DNA of 64,000 nt, from assembly GCF_021044935.1 (NCBI RefSeq), contig NZ_JAJNMP010000003.1, forward strand, positions 558,001-622,000. Direction: 5' to 3'. This DNA is from Agromyces cavernae (GTDB lineage: Bacteria > Actinomycetota > Actinomycetes > Actinomycetales > Microbacteriaceae). Positions 25,127-33,840 of this stretch are shown one piece after another (position 1 is the first letter of the stretch; the number at the start of each line of letters is the position of its first letter). The notes under the pieces are model-generated. The model made no database searches. It was not told the DNA's origin and saw nothing but the letters and a program-made list of their open reading frames with translations. The position numbers and the translations under genes are program-made.

Positions 25127-26545
25127 TCATGAGTTGAAGCCGAGCCCGAAGCCGTCGAGCGTGCGCAGCCAGAGGTTGCGCCGGCCCGCGTGCGCGTCGG
25201 CGGCGAGGATCGAGCGGCGGGTGAGCTGGATGATGGGGTTGCGGAACGGCTCAGGTGGGATGGGGAACGGCCGGCGCCGCACGATGTCGTAGCGGAGCCG
25301 TGACGTGGGCTCGCCCGCGAGCAGGTCGAGCGCGACATCCGCCGAGAACCGCGACGCGCCCACGCCGAGCCCCGTGTGCCCGACCGCATACGCCACGCGG
25401 CCGCCGAGGGCTGTGCCGTACGCGGCCGTGAAGCGGGTGGTCGAGTCGATGGGACCGGCCCAACGGTGCGTGAATCGGAGACCCTCGAGCTGCGGGAACG
25501 TCTGGAGGAAGTGCCGGGCGAGCAGTTCGTGCGAGCTGTCTCGCTGCTCGAGGCTCGCATCGACGCGACCGCCGAAGTAGTAGACGGCATCCCAGCCGCC
25601 GAACAGGATCCGCCCGTCGGCCGTGGGCCGATAGTAGTGGAACTGGTTGCCCGCGTCGGTGAGCCCCTGCCCCTCCGCCCAGCCGATCGACGCCCGCTGC
25701 GCCTCGGAGAGCGGCTCGGTCATGAGCACGTGGTCGTAGAGCGGCATGATGTAGTTCCCGAGCCGCTTGAGTGGGGCAGGGTACGCCGCGGTCGCGATCA
25801 CGACGTCGCGCGCATCGACATGCCCGTGCGCGGTCGACACGCGAACCCCGGCACCGTGCCGGGCGAGCCCGGTGGCGGCGGATGCCTCGTACACGCGCAC
25901 GCCGCGGCGCTCGAGCTCCGCGGCCATTCCCCACGCGAGCCGCGCCGGGTCGACGAGCACCGTGCCCGTGCGATCGCGGAGGCCGCCGAGGTAGGTCCGC
26001 GAGTGCACGTCGGCCTGCACCTCATCGCGCGACTGCAGCTCGAGCTCGATGCCGTGACGCTCGCCGAGCCGCTGCGCGTCGCGCAGGCCCGCGAGCTGCC
26101 ATTCCTCGACCGCGACGGTCGTCTTGCCCGAGCGGCGCAGGTCGCAGTCGATGCCCGCCGCCTCGATCGTCGCGACGAGCTCGGCGAGGTTGCGGTCGCC
26201 CTCCTCGTGCAGGGCGCCGACCTGGTCGGGCCAGATGGCCGTGCCGTGGGTGAGCCCGTGCGTGAGCGAGCTCGCGACGAACCCGCCGTTCCGTCCCGTC
26301 GCGCCGTGGGCGACTCGCTCGGCCTCGAGCACGACGACCGAGCGACCCGGATCGCGCTCCACGGCGCGCCAAGCGGTCCAGAGGCCCGTGAACCCGGCGC
26401 CGATCACCACGAGGTCGGCCTCCACCGCGCCGTCCAGCCACGCCCGAGAGGCCGGCGCGTCGTCGCGATCCATCCAGTACGGCGTCGGCGACGCGTCGCG
26501 GAGCGCCTCGACCGCGGCATCCGTCCTCACGGTGCCCGTGCTCAC
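25127..26545 (-). CDS. FAD-dependent oxidoreductase, DAO family (PuuB-like)
   Basis: 472 residues, GTG start overlapping the glycosyltransferase stop. The Rossmann FAD motif LVVIGAGFTGLWTAWRAV is near residue 40, followed by the DAO-type RVAHGATGRNGGFV and a C-terminal GHTGLGVGASRFSADVALDL. The layout resembles gamma-glutamylputrescine oxidase and related amine oxidases. The neighbouring aldehyde dehydrogenase and polyamine importer support an amine substrate, free or conjugated. No gamma-glutamylputrescine synthetase gene is present in the window. Confidence 0.87.
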   Translation of the reverse strand: MSTGTVRTDAAVEALRDASPTPYWMDRDDAPASRAWLDGAVEADLVVIGAGFTGLWTAWRAVERDPGRSVVVLEAERVAHGATGRNGGFVASSLTHGLTHGTAIWPDQVGALHEEGDRNLAELVATIEAAGIDCDLRRSGKTTVAVEEWQLAGLRDAQRLGERHGIELELQSRDEVQADVHSRTYLGGLRDRTGTVLVDPARLAWGMAAELERRGVRVYEASAATGLARHGAGVRVSTAHGHVDARDVVIATAAYPAPLKRLGNYIMPLYDHVLMTEPLSEAQRASIGWAEGQGLTDAGNQFHYYRPTADGRILFGGWDAVYYFGGRVDASLEQRDSSHELLARHFLQTFPQLEGLRFTHRWAGPIDSTTRFTAAYGTALGGRVAYAVGHTGLGVGASRFSADVALDLLAGEPTSRLRYDIVRRRPFPIPPEPFRNPIIQLTRRSILAADAHAGRRNLWLRTLDGFGLGFNS

Positions 26546-27843
26546 ACGCGCTCCCGCGCCCCGACGCGCTCGATCACGTCGGCCGCGGCGGCCACGCCGG
26601 CGCGCGAGCGGATGTCAGCGCCGACGGCGGCGATGCGCGCGCGCAGCGCAGTGTCGGCGAGCAGGCTGCGCACCGCCTCCTGCAGGTCGTCGGCGGTGAA
26701 CCGGTACGTGTCGAGGCGGATGCCGAAGCCCTGCTCATCGACCCGCTGCGCGTTGTCGTACTGGTCCCAGAAGAGCGGCAGCAGGATCATCGGCTTGCCG
26801 AAATGCAGCGCCTCGGTCGTGGTGTTGTTGCCTCCGTGGGTGATGACGAGGTCGACGAGCGGCAGGATCCTCGTCTGCGGCAGGAACTCGGCGCCCCACA
26901 TGTTGTCGGCGAGTTCGAACTCATCGTGCAGCGGACCCTTCGAGACGATGACGTTCAGGGGCTGATCGGCGAGCGCCGCGATGACCCGCTGCATGAGCTC
27001 GACGTCGGCCGATCCGAGCGAGCCGAGGCTGAAGTAGACGAGCGGGCGGGAGCCGTCGGTGAACGACGCGGGCAGATCGGCCGGCGGCTGCTCGGTCTCG
27101 CGCACCGAGGAGTCGAGACGGTGCCAAGTCTCGTCGAGCGGGCGTTCGGCGCGGTAGTCGAGCACCTCGGGGTAGACGTAGAGGTTCTCGTCACCGGGGT
27201 GGATGAACTCGAGGTCGGGCAGCGCGGGTGCGCCCTGCTCCTGCACCCAGGCGTCGTACGACTCCCAAAGGGCTCGATGGGTGCGCTCGTACTCGGCGCG
27301 GAACGCCGCCCAGCCCTCGCGATCGTCCTTGCCGAGACCCGAGAACACGGGCGCGATGTCGACGCCCGGCACCTCGAGCGGGTTGCAGCTCATGATGCGC
27401 ACGAACGGCACGCCGGCGGTGACGAGCGCGGGGAACGCGATGACGTTGTCCTCGATGATCACGTCGGGCTGCACGCGCTCGATGATCGCCTTCAGCTGGG
27501 GCTCGCAGTATTTCGCGCCGTTGGCGAGCTCCTGCCAGATCGGCAGGGTCACCGTCTCGAGCTGCTCGGCCGTCGTCCTGCGGAACTCCGGCGAGACCGT
27601 CTTGATGTAGTCCTTCCAGAACTGGCCGGCGTCCTGCTCCACGTCCTCCTCGGGTGCCGGTGCGAGGTCGACGAGGTCCTCCTCGAAGCCGAGGGTCGTG
27701 AGCTTGCCCTGCCAGGAGCGCTCCGCGGCGAACACCACGCGGTGCCCGCGCTTGAGCAGCTCGTTGCCGATGCCGATGCAGTTGTTCGTCGGGCCGTAGG
27801 CGCTCTCGGGCATGAACAGGAAGGTGCGGGGCTCGTCGGACAT
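26542..27843 (-). CDS. Glycosyltransferase, MGT/UGT-like (GT1 family)
   Basis: 433 residues with a GT-B fold. The N-terminal FLFMPESAYGPTNNCIGIGN is the acceptor domain; the C-terminal donor domain has VYFSLGSLGSADVELMQRV and VITHGGNNTTTEALHFGKP, the nucleotide-sugar loop of macrolide-type glycosyltransferases. It would transfer a sugar from a UDP- or dTDP-sugar to a small molecule. It is the first gene of the leftward amine-oxidation operon, divergent from a TetR gene, which is an unusual setting. Possible roles are inactivation of a toxic amine-derived molecule or glycosylation of a signalling compound. The acceptor cannot be inferred. Confidence 0.87.
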   Translation of the reverse strand: MSDEPRTFLFMPESAYGPTNNCIGIGNELLKRGHRVVFAAERSWQGKLTTLGFEEDLVDLAPAPEEDVEQDAGQFWKDYIKTVSPEFRRTTAEQLETVTLPIWQELANGAKYCEPQLKAIIERVQPDVIIEDNVIAFPALVTAGVPFVRIMSCNPLEVPGVDIAPVFSGLGKDDREGWAAFRAEYERTHRALWESYDAWVQEQGAPALPDLEFIHPGDENLYVYPEVLDYRAERPLDETWHRLDSSVRETEQPPADLPASFTDGSRPLVYFSLGSLGSADVELMQRVIAALADQPLNVIVSKGPLHDEFELADNMWGAEFLPQTRILPLVDLVITHGGNNTTTEALHFGKPMILLPLFWDQYDNAQRVDEQGFGIRLDTYRFTADDLQEAVRSLLADTALRARIAAVGADIRSRAGVAAAADVIERVGARERV

Positions 27844-27946
27844 GTGGGCTCCGTTCGTGTGCTTTCTTTGAATGGTGATGGAGAGAATTGGTTCCGTCAA
27901 GAGATATGTGAAGTCAGGTCATTCGGCCTAAGATTGACCAGTGATG

Positions 27947-27961
27947 CAGACAATCTGTCTG
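27947..27961. promoter_or_regulatory. Candidate TetR operator
   Basis: CAGACA-ATC-TGTCTG is a perfect 6-bp inverted repeat with a 3-nt centre, 17 bases before the TetR start and 104 bases before the glycosyltransferase start. Size and place are typical for a TetR protein controlling itself and the divergent operon. TTGTCT, overlapping the palindrome on the minus strand, could serve as a -35 box. Confidence 0.6.
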
Positions 27962-27977
27962 ATCAGGATGGAGACTG

Positions 27978-28589
27978 ATGGCCAGGCCGAAGCGGCAGGA
28001 GGAACGACGCAGCCAGCTCGTCGCGGCGGCCCAGCGGGCGATCGCGGCGCACGGACCCGAGGGGGCCCGACTGAACCGCGTGGCCGAAGAGGCGGGCCTC
28101 ACGTCGGGCGCGGTGCTCTACTACTACCCCGACATCGAGGAGCTCATGTTCGAGGCGAACCGAGCCGGAATGGAGCGCTTCTACGAGGGCCGGGTGCGCA
28201 TGCTCGAGCAGCTGCCCGACGACCCCGTGGTGCGTCTGCTCGCGCTGGCGAAGTCGGGCCTGCCGAGCGGCCCCGGCGACACCGAGGTGCGGCTGCTCTG
28301 CGAACTCGGCGGCTCGGCCGGCCGCAACCCGCTCATGGCCTCGCTGCTCACCACCCTCTACGACCGCCAGGTCGGCATGTACCAGGTCGTGCTCGAGCAG
28401 GGCGCCGCCCGCGGCATCTTCACGCTCTCGCAACCCTCGCTCGTGGCCGCCCGCAACCTCGTCGCCCTCGAGGACGCCTACGGCTATCGCATCATCGCGC
28501 AGCACCCGACAATCGATCACGATGCCGCTCTCGAGCTCATCGTGTCTTACGCACGGCTCGCGACGGGTCACGCGCTGACCTCCTCCTGA
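27978..28589 (+). CDS. TetR-family transcriptional regulator
   Basis: 203 residues. The N-terminal helix-turn-helix spans about 8-55 ([40 protein letters not shown]). The C-terminal helical effector domain resembles TetR proteins of BetI type. GGAGA precedes the ATG. It is divergent from the glycosyltransferase/oxidase operon and ends overlapping the convergent importer ATPase gene by 22 bp. It probably represses the amine-catabolic genes until the polyamine or aldehyde is sensed. Confidence 0.92.
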   Translation: MARPKRQEERRSQLVAAAQRAIAAHGPEGARLNRVAEEAGLTSGAVLYYYPDIEELMFEANRAGMERFYEGRVRMLEQLPDDPVVRLLALAKSGLPSGPGDTEVRLLCELGGSAGRNPLMASLLTTLYDRQVGMYQVVLEQGAARGIFTLSQPSLVAARNLVALEDAYGYRIIAQHPTIDHDAALELIVSYARLATGHALTSS

Positions 28590-29701
28590 GCGGCGTCCGC
28601 CGTCGCAGGGTCGGCGGATGCAGTAGCGGCCGCATCGCCCGTGACGGATGCCGCGCCGGCGCCGCGCGCCACCGCTGCGGCGCGCGCGAACCGCACGCCG
28701 ACGGCGTCGCCGCGGGCGACCCGGCTCGCACCGTGCACGGTCGCGAGGATCGGCGCCGTGATGCCCGGCACCTCGATCGAGATCGTGGAGGCGCCCCCGA
28801 GGAAATAGGTGTCGACGACCGTGCCGGAGAGCCCGGTCGCGGCATCCGTCGACAGCTCGACGTCTTCGGGACGCACGACCGCCGTTGCCGGGGACCCCGC
28901 CCGGAGGGCGTGCGCGGCGTCGACGACGCCGAAGCCCGGCACTTCGACGCCGGTCGCGGTCGCCGTGCCGTCGAGGAGGTTCGCCGTGCCGATGAACGAG
29001 GCGACGAACCGCGACGCCGGGTTCGCGTAGAGCTCCTGGGGGGTCGCGAGCTGCTCGAGCCGCCCGTCTCGGAGCACCGCGATGCGGTCGGCCATCGACA
29101 TGGCCTCCTCCTGGTCGTGCGTGACGACGACGAAGGTGAGGCCGACCTCGTGCTGCAGGCGCTTCAGCTCGAGCTGCATCGAGGAGCGCACCTGCCGGTC
29201 CAGGGCCGAGAGCGGCTCGTCGAGGAGGAGGAGCTTCGGGCGCTTCACGATCGCGCGTGCGAGCGCGACGCGCTGTCGCTGGCCGCCCGAGAGCTGCCCG
29301 GGACGGCGCTTCGCAAGCGCGCCGAGCCCGACCACGTCCATGACCTCGGCGACCCGCGAGCGGATCTCGGCCCTGCCGACGCCGTCGGACTCCAGCCCGT
29401 AGGCGACGTTCTTCTCGACGCTCATGTGGGGGAAGAGCGCGTAGCTCTGGAACATCATGTTCACCGGGCGCTTGTGCGCGGGCATCCGCAACAGGTCCTC
29501 GCCATCGACCTCGATACGCCCCTCGGCAGGGGTCTCGAAGCCGGCGATCGAGCGCAGCAGCGTCGTCTTGCCGCAGCCCGACGGCCCGAGCAGCGCGAAG
29601 AACTCGTTGTGGGCGATGTCGAGGGAGATGCCGTGCAGGGCGACGGTGTCGCCGTAGACGGCCCGAATGCCGTCGACGCGGAGCAGAGGTGCGGTGGTCA
29701 C
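28568..29701 (-). CDS. Polyamine-type ABC transporter ATPase (PotA-like)
   Basis: 377 residues. Walker A is [11 protein letters not shown], the signature [14 protein letters not shown] and Walker [15 protein letters not shown]-terminal TOBE domain begins near residue 275 (VVRPEDVEL), and an Ala-rich tail follows. The GTG start overlaps the permease stop. The order binding protein, PotB, PotC, PotA and the FANLLDG-like segment (GTANLLDG) fit spermidine/putrescine or 2-aminoethylphosphonate-type importers. The adjacent oxidases favour putrescine. Confidence 0.92.
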   Translation of the reverse strand: MTTAPLLRVDGIRAVYGDTVALHGISLDIAHNEFFALLGPSGCGKTTLLRSIAGFETPAEGRIEVDGEDLLRMPAHKRPVNMMFQSYALFPHMSVEKNVAYGLESDGVGRAEIRSRVAEVMDVVGLGALAKRRPGQLSGGQRQRVALARAIVKRPKLLLLDEPLSALDRQVRSSMQLELKRLQHEVGLTFVVVTHDQEEAMSMADRIAVLRDGRLEQLATPQELYANPASRFVASFIGTANLLDGTATATGVEVPGFGVVDAAHALRAGSPATAVVRPEDVELSTDAATGLSGTVVDTYFLGGASTISIEVPGITAPILATVHGASRVARGDAVGVRFARAAAVARGAGAASVTGDAAATASADPATADAAQEEVSA

Positions 29702-30552
29702 TTCGGGGTTCCTGTCAGTCGAGTCAGTCGCTGCGCCGCGATCACCGTGACGATGCTCACGAGCAGGAGGAGGCTGGCGAGGGCGTTCACCTCGGGGGTC
29801 ACTCCGAAGCGCACCATCGAGTAGATGACGATCGGCAGCGTCGGCTGCGTGGGCGCCGTCGTGAAGAACGCGATCACGAACTCGTCGATCGAGAGCGTGA
29901 AGGCGAGCAGGGCGCCGGCGACGATGCCGGGCGCGAGCTGCGGTAGCGTCACCCGCACGAAGGTGCGCACCGGGCCCGCACCGAGGTCGCGCGAGGCCTC
30001 CTCGAGGCTCGGGTCGAGGTTCGCCATGCGGGCGAGCACGATCGCCGTGACGAACGCGGTCGCGAAGACGCCGTGCGCGATGATCACCGAATGCAGGCCG
30101 AGGGTCACCGTGAGCAGCGAGAACAGCGTGAGCAGGCCGATGCCGAGGAGCAGGTCGGGCAGGATCGCCGGGGCGATCGCGAACGCCCGGATGAGGCCGC
30201 CGCGCGTATAGTGCGCGATGCCGTAGGCGAGCAGCGTGCCGAGCACCGTTGCGATCGCCGTGGCCCCGGTGGCGACGACGAGCGTGTTCACGAGCCCCTG
30301 CATGATCGCCTCGTCGGTGAACAGCTCGGGGTACCAGCGCAGCGAGAAGCCCCGCCACACGAAGAGGTTCTCCGAGTCGTTGAAGCTCATCACCACGACG
30401 ATGAGGATCGGCAGGTACAGGAACACGTAGCCGAGCCAGAGCGGCACGAGGATGCCCCGGGGTTTCCGCACCGCGCGCGGGCGCGCCGTCGGGTCGAGCT
30501 CGCGCATCGCCGTCGTCGAGGGGTTCGTCACGGACGCGGTCGAGTCAGCCAC
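29698..30552 (-). CDS. Polyamine-type ABC permease (PotC-like)
   Basis: 284 residues with six membrane helices. The coupling loop is [18 protein letters not shown] and the segment [19 protein letters not shown] is typical of PotC. The GTG start overlaps the PotB-like stop by 8 bp. It forms the import channel with the PotB-like protein. Confidence 0.93.
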   Translation of the reverse strand: MADSTASVTNPSTTAMRELDPTARPRAVRKPRGILVPLWLGYVFLYLPILIVVVMSFNDSENLFVWRGFSLRWYPELFTDEAIMQGLVNTLVVATGATAIATVLGTLLAYGIAHYTRGGLIRAFAIAPAILPDLLLGIGLLTLFSLLTVTLGLHSVIIAHGVFATAFVTAIVLARMANLDPSLEEASRDLGAGPVRTFVRVTLPQLAPGIVAGALLAFTLSIDEFVIAFFTTAPTQPTLPIVIYSMVRFGVTPEVNALASLLLLVSIVTVIAAQRLTRLTGTPK

Positions 30553-31447
30553 GGCGCGGTCCTTCCGTGAGGCGCCGCGAGACCGCCGACTGCACGACGA
30601 TGACGAGCACGAGGAAGATCGTGAGCAGGAGCGCGAGCGTGGCGCCGAACGGCCAGTCGCGCGCCTCGAAGAACTGGTCGCGCACGAGGTTGCCGATCAT
30701 GATCGTCTTGCCGCCGCCGATGAGCTCGGGGATGACGAAGTTCGACATGGCGGGCACGAACACGAAGATGCACCCGGTGAGCGCGCCCGGCAGCGACAGC
30801 GGGAACGTGACCGTGCGGAACGCGCGCCACGGGGTCGCGCCGAGGTTCGTCGCCGCCTCGCGCAGCGACGGGTCGAGCTGCTGCAGCGACGCGTAGAGCG
30901 GCAGCACCATGAGCGGCAGGTACATGTAGAGCAGTCCCACGACGATCGCCTGCGGCGTGTAGAGCATGCTGATCGGGGCATCCGTGATGCCGAGCCCCTG
31001 CAGCCACTGGTTCACCCAGCCGGCGTTGTTGAGGAGCAGGATCCACGCGTAGGTGCGGATGAGGAAGTTCGTCCAGAACGGGAGCACGACCGCCACGAGC
31101 GCGACGGTGCGCCACTTCGGCGAGAGGCCCGCGATGGCGTACGCCATCGGGTAGCCGATCAGGAGGGCGAGGAGCGTCACGATGCCGGCGAGCGCGATCG
31201 ACTGCAGGATGACCCCGAGGTAGAGCGGCTCGAAGAGCTTCACCCAGTTGTCGAGCGTGAACTCGAAGACGATGCCGCCGAATCGGCCGCGCTCGAAGAA
31301 CGTGTAGAAGGCGAGCAGCCCGACCGGCACCGCCATGAACACGATCAGGTAGATCATGCCCGGGGCGAGGAACGGCGCGGGCGCGAGCCCCAGCCGCACG
31401 CGGCCGGCGCGTGCGGCGGGAGCGGGCCGTTGGAGCGTTTCGGTCAC
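30545..31447 (-). CDS. Polyamine-type ABC permease (PotB-like)
   Basis: 300 residues, six membrane helices, with LPFWTNFLIRTYAWILLLNN after the third helix and the loop PSLREAATNLGATPWRAF. Both are PotB hallmarks. It begins 5 nt after the binding-protein stop. It is the second gene of the importer operon. Confidence 0.93.
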   Translation of the reverse strand: MTETLQRPAPAARAGRVRLGLAPAPFLAPGMIYLIVFMAVPVGLLAFYTFFERGRFGGIVFEFTLDNWVKLFEPLYLGVILQSIALAGIVTLLALLIGYPMAYAIAGLSPKWRTVALVAVVLPFWTNFLIRTYAWILLLNNAGWVNQWLQGLGITDAPISMLYTPQAIVVGLLYMYLPLMVLPLYASLQQLDPSLREAATNLGATPWRAFRTVTFPLSLPGALTGCIFVFVPAMSNFVIPELIGGGKTIMIGNLVRDQFFEARDWPFGATLALLLTIFLVLVIVVQSAVSRRLTEGPRRG

Positions 31448-31451
31448 AGCG

Positions 31452-32552
31452 TCAGTTCGTCGCGAGCACTTCGGCGTTGAGGTCGACGTACTTCAGCGAG
31501 TCCTCGCCGAGGTCGACGATGGTCTCCTGCTGCATGAGCTCGTCGACCGTGATGCCGAGCGTGGGGTACGACTCGATGAGCGCGGGGTCGAGGGCATCCA
31601 TCGCGGCCTTGTTCGGCACCTTGTAGAGGATGTTCTCGGCGACCCACGTCTGCACCTCGGGGTCGAGGATGTAATTGATGAAGGCCATCGCCGCCTCCTT
31701 GTTCTTCGACGACTCGAGCACCGTCATGGTGTCGACCCAGAGGTCGGCGCCCTCCTCGGGCACGACGAACTTGATCGACGGGTCCTCGGCGATGCCGTAA
31801 TTGCACCAGCCGTCCCACGCCTCGACCATGGCGGCCTCGCCCGACACGAGCTTCGAGTAGAACGTCGTGTCGTCGTAGGCGAGGAGGGTCGGCTTCGTCT
31901 CGAGGAGCTGGGCCTTCGCATCCTCGAGCTCGGCATCGTCGGTCGTGTTGATCGAGTGGCCCTCGGCCTTGAGGGCCGGCATCGAGAGCCAGCGGTCGGT
32001 CGAGAGCATCGTCGTCTTGCCGACGAGCTCGGGCTTCGGGTTCAGCAGGTCGTTCCACGACGTGGGGTCGAAGCCCGTGAGGTCGGGACGGTAGCAGAGC
32101 CCGGTGGTGCCCCAGGCGTAGGGCTCGGAGTAGACGTTGCCCTCGTCGTACGCGAGCTCGAGGGCCTCGGGATACAGGTTCTTCTCGTTGGGGATGAGGC
32201 TCTTGTCGAGCTTCGCGAGGATGCCCTGCTCGCCCAGCGCCTGCGCGTACTGGCCCGAGACGAAGGCGACGTCGATGCCGGGGTCGGCGCTCGCCGTGAG
32301 CTTCGCGACGATGTCTTCATTCGTGGTGTGGTTCACGATCGTGGTCTTCACGCCGGTCGCCTCCTCGAAGCGCTCGGCGAGGTCTTCGGGCGAGTAGTCG
32401 GCCCAGATCGAGACCGTGAGCGTCTGCTCGCTGAGGTCGGCGTTCGGGTCGAGCTCCTCGGCGCCGCCTCCGCCGGAGGCACACGAGGAGAGCGCGAAGG
32501 CGAGGGCGATCGTGCCGGCTGCGGCGGCCGCGACGCGTCGCGTGGTGGGCAT
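31452..32552 (-). CDS. Polyamine-type ABC binding lipoprotein (PotD-like)
   Basis: 366 residues from the ATG at 32552, which follows AGGAGG by five bases; an upstream in-frame start lacks this site. The signal peptide ends in LSSC (Cys24). The mature part starts TLTVSIWADYSPEDLAERFE and has VNHTTNEDIVAKL, LDKSLIPN and WGTTGLCYRPD, the family 8 features of PotD/PotF proteins. It would capture putrescine, spermidine or a related amine for the downstream permeases. Confidence 0.93.
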   Translation of the reverse strand: MPTTRRVAAAAAGTIALAFALSSCASGGGGAEELDPNADLSEQTLTVSIWADYSPEDLAERFEEATGVKTTIVNHTTNEDIVAKLTASADPGIDVAFVSGQYAQALGEQGILAKLDKSLIPNEKNLYPEALELAYDEGNVYSEPYAWGTTGLCYRPDLTGFDPTSWNDLLNPKPELVGKTTMLSTDRWLSMPALKAEGHSINTTDDAELEDAKAQLLETKPTLLAYDDTTFYSKLVSGEAAMVEAWDGWCNYGIAEDPSIKFVVPEEGADLWVDTMTVLESSKNKEAAMAFINYILDPEVQTWVAENILYKVPNKAAMDALDPALIESYPTLGITVDELMQQETIVDLGEDSLKYVDLNAEVLATN

Positions 32553-32585
32553 GGGTACCTCCTGGGACGTCGAAAAGGTTGAGCG

Positions 32586-32615
32586 ATTGTTGCACTGCGG
32601 ATCAAGAAACCGCAA
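32586..32615 (-). promoter_or_regulatory. Predicted promoter of the PotD-BCA operon with inverted repeat
   Basis: On the minus strand TTGCGG (32610-32615) and AACAAT (32586-32591) are 18 nt apart. The spacer contains TGCGG and CCGCA arms (32596-32614), which could be a repressor site. The start of transcription would be about 30 nt before the PotD-like start codon. Confidence 0.45.
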
Positions 32616-32655
32616 TGGTTCTCAGGACGGGCTGGTGCTGGGGTTGCCGAATAGT

Positions 32656-32670
32656 TACAATCCGAATTCA
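32656..32670 (+). promoter_or_regulatory. -10 element giving a leaderless kinase mRNA
   Basis: TACAAT (32656-32661) ends 9 nt before the kinase ATG, which has no ribosome binding site. Transcription starting 7-10 nt after this box would begin at or just before the ATG, so the mRNA is probably leaderless, a common arrangement in actinobacteria. No good -35 box is visible. Confidence 0.4.
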
Positions 32671-33840
32671 ATGAACTCGCTTCTCAGCGGCGAGCGCGTC
32701 GACGTGGACGGCCGCTCGATGACCGTCGACGCCGGCCTGCGGATCGTCGCCGACGGGCGGCGCCCCGCCGCCGGCGACGGGGTCGCGCGCTCGCTCGCGA
32801 GGCTCGTCGACGACACGGTGGCGCCGGATGCCCCCGAGCGCGCGATCACCGTCGACCAGACGAACACCTCGGTCATCGTCGACGAGCGGCTCATCGTGAA
32901 GCTCGTCGGCCGATGGGCCGCCGCCGACCGGGCCGGCGCCCTGCTCGAGCGGCTCGCCGAAGCCCGGTCCGACGACGTCGACCGGCTCGTCGGACGCATC
33001 GAGTGGCGACATCCGTCGCTCGGGTCCGCGACGCTCGCGGTCGTCACCGAGTACCTGCCGGGCGCCGAGGACGGCTGGACCTGGGCGGTCGACGACGTCG
33101 TCGCGGCGCTCGACGGCGGCCCAGAGCCCGACTGGCCGGCGCTCCTCGGCGGCCGGGTCGCGCGCATCCACGACGTGCTCGGCGCCGACGCCCGCCCGTC
33201 GGGCGATGGCGCGGGCGCAGCGCGCAGCGCCCGGGCATCCGACGCGCTGCGCGGGGCGATGCTCGTCGCCCATGGTGACGTCGGGGCGAGACTGCGCAAC
33301 CGTCGGGCCTCGCTCGACCGCGACATCCGATTGCTCGAGCGCGCCGCCCCCGGCCTCGAGTTCCCCATTCACGGCGACCTGCACGTCGGGCAGGTGCTGC
33401 GCTCCCCCACCGCAACCGGCACGCGCTACACCGTGATCGACTTCGACGGCGACCCGCAGCTCGCCGCGAGCGAGCGCGAGCGAGCGGATGCCGCCGCCCG
33501 CGACGTGGCGCATCTGCTCGTCTCCCTCGACCTCGTCGCCGCGGTCGCCCAGAAGCAGATGCGTCGCGTGGATCCTCGCGCCTTCGCGTGGGCCGACCGG
33601 GCCCGCGCCGCGTTCCTCGACGCGTACCGCACGTCGCTCCGCCGCGGCGAGCTCCTCGACGAGGCGCTGCTGCCCGGATTCGAGGCCGAGCAGCTCGTCG
33701 CCGAGCTGCACTACGCCGACCGCTTCCTGCCGAGGTGGGCGTACGCGCCCGACGCGGCGATCACCCACCGCCACCCGTCGACGAACGAGCACCCGGAGGA
33801 ACCGTGGACACCGCCGCCTTTCGAGCCGACCTCGAGCTGA
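32671..33840 (+). CDS. Maltokinase-like sugar kinase, probable glucosamine kinase
   Basis: 389 residues. An N-terminal cap (about 1-110) precedes an aminoglycoside-phosphotransferase-like kinase fold with the catalytic loop IHGDLHVGQVL near residue 233 and the metal site VIDFDGDP near 258. This is the maltokinase/actinobacterial glucosamine kinase group. The next gene is a SIS-domain protein and the one after that a secreted hexosaminidase, so phosphorylation of glucosamine to glucosamine-6-phosphate is the more likely job. Maltokinase genes usually lie near treS or glgE, which are absent. Substrate choice is inference. Confidence 0.8.
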   Translation: MNSLLSGERVDVDGRSMTVDAGLRIVADGRRPAAGDGVARSLARLVDDTVAPDAPERAITVDQTNTSVIVDERLIVKLVGRWAAADRAGALLERLAEARSDDVDRLVGRIEWRHPSLGSATLAVVTEYLPGAEDGWTWAVDDVVAALDGGPEPDWPALLGGRVARIHDVLGADARPSGDGAGAARSARASDALRGAMLVAHGDVGARLRNRRASLDRDIRLLERAAPGLEFPIHGDLHVGQVLRSPTATGTRYTVIDFDGDPQLAASERERADAAARDVAHLLVSLDLVAAVAQKQMRRVDPRAFAWADRARAAFLDAYRTSLRRGELLDEALLPGFEAEQLVAELHYADRFLPRWAYAPDAAITHRHPSTNEHPEEPWTPPPFEPTSS

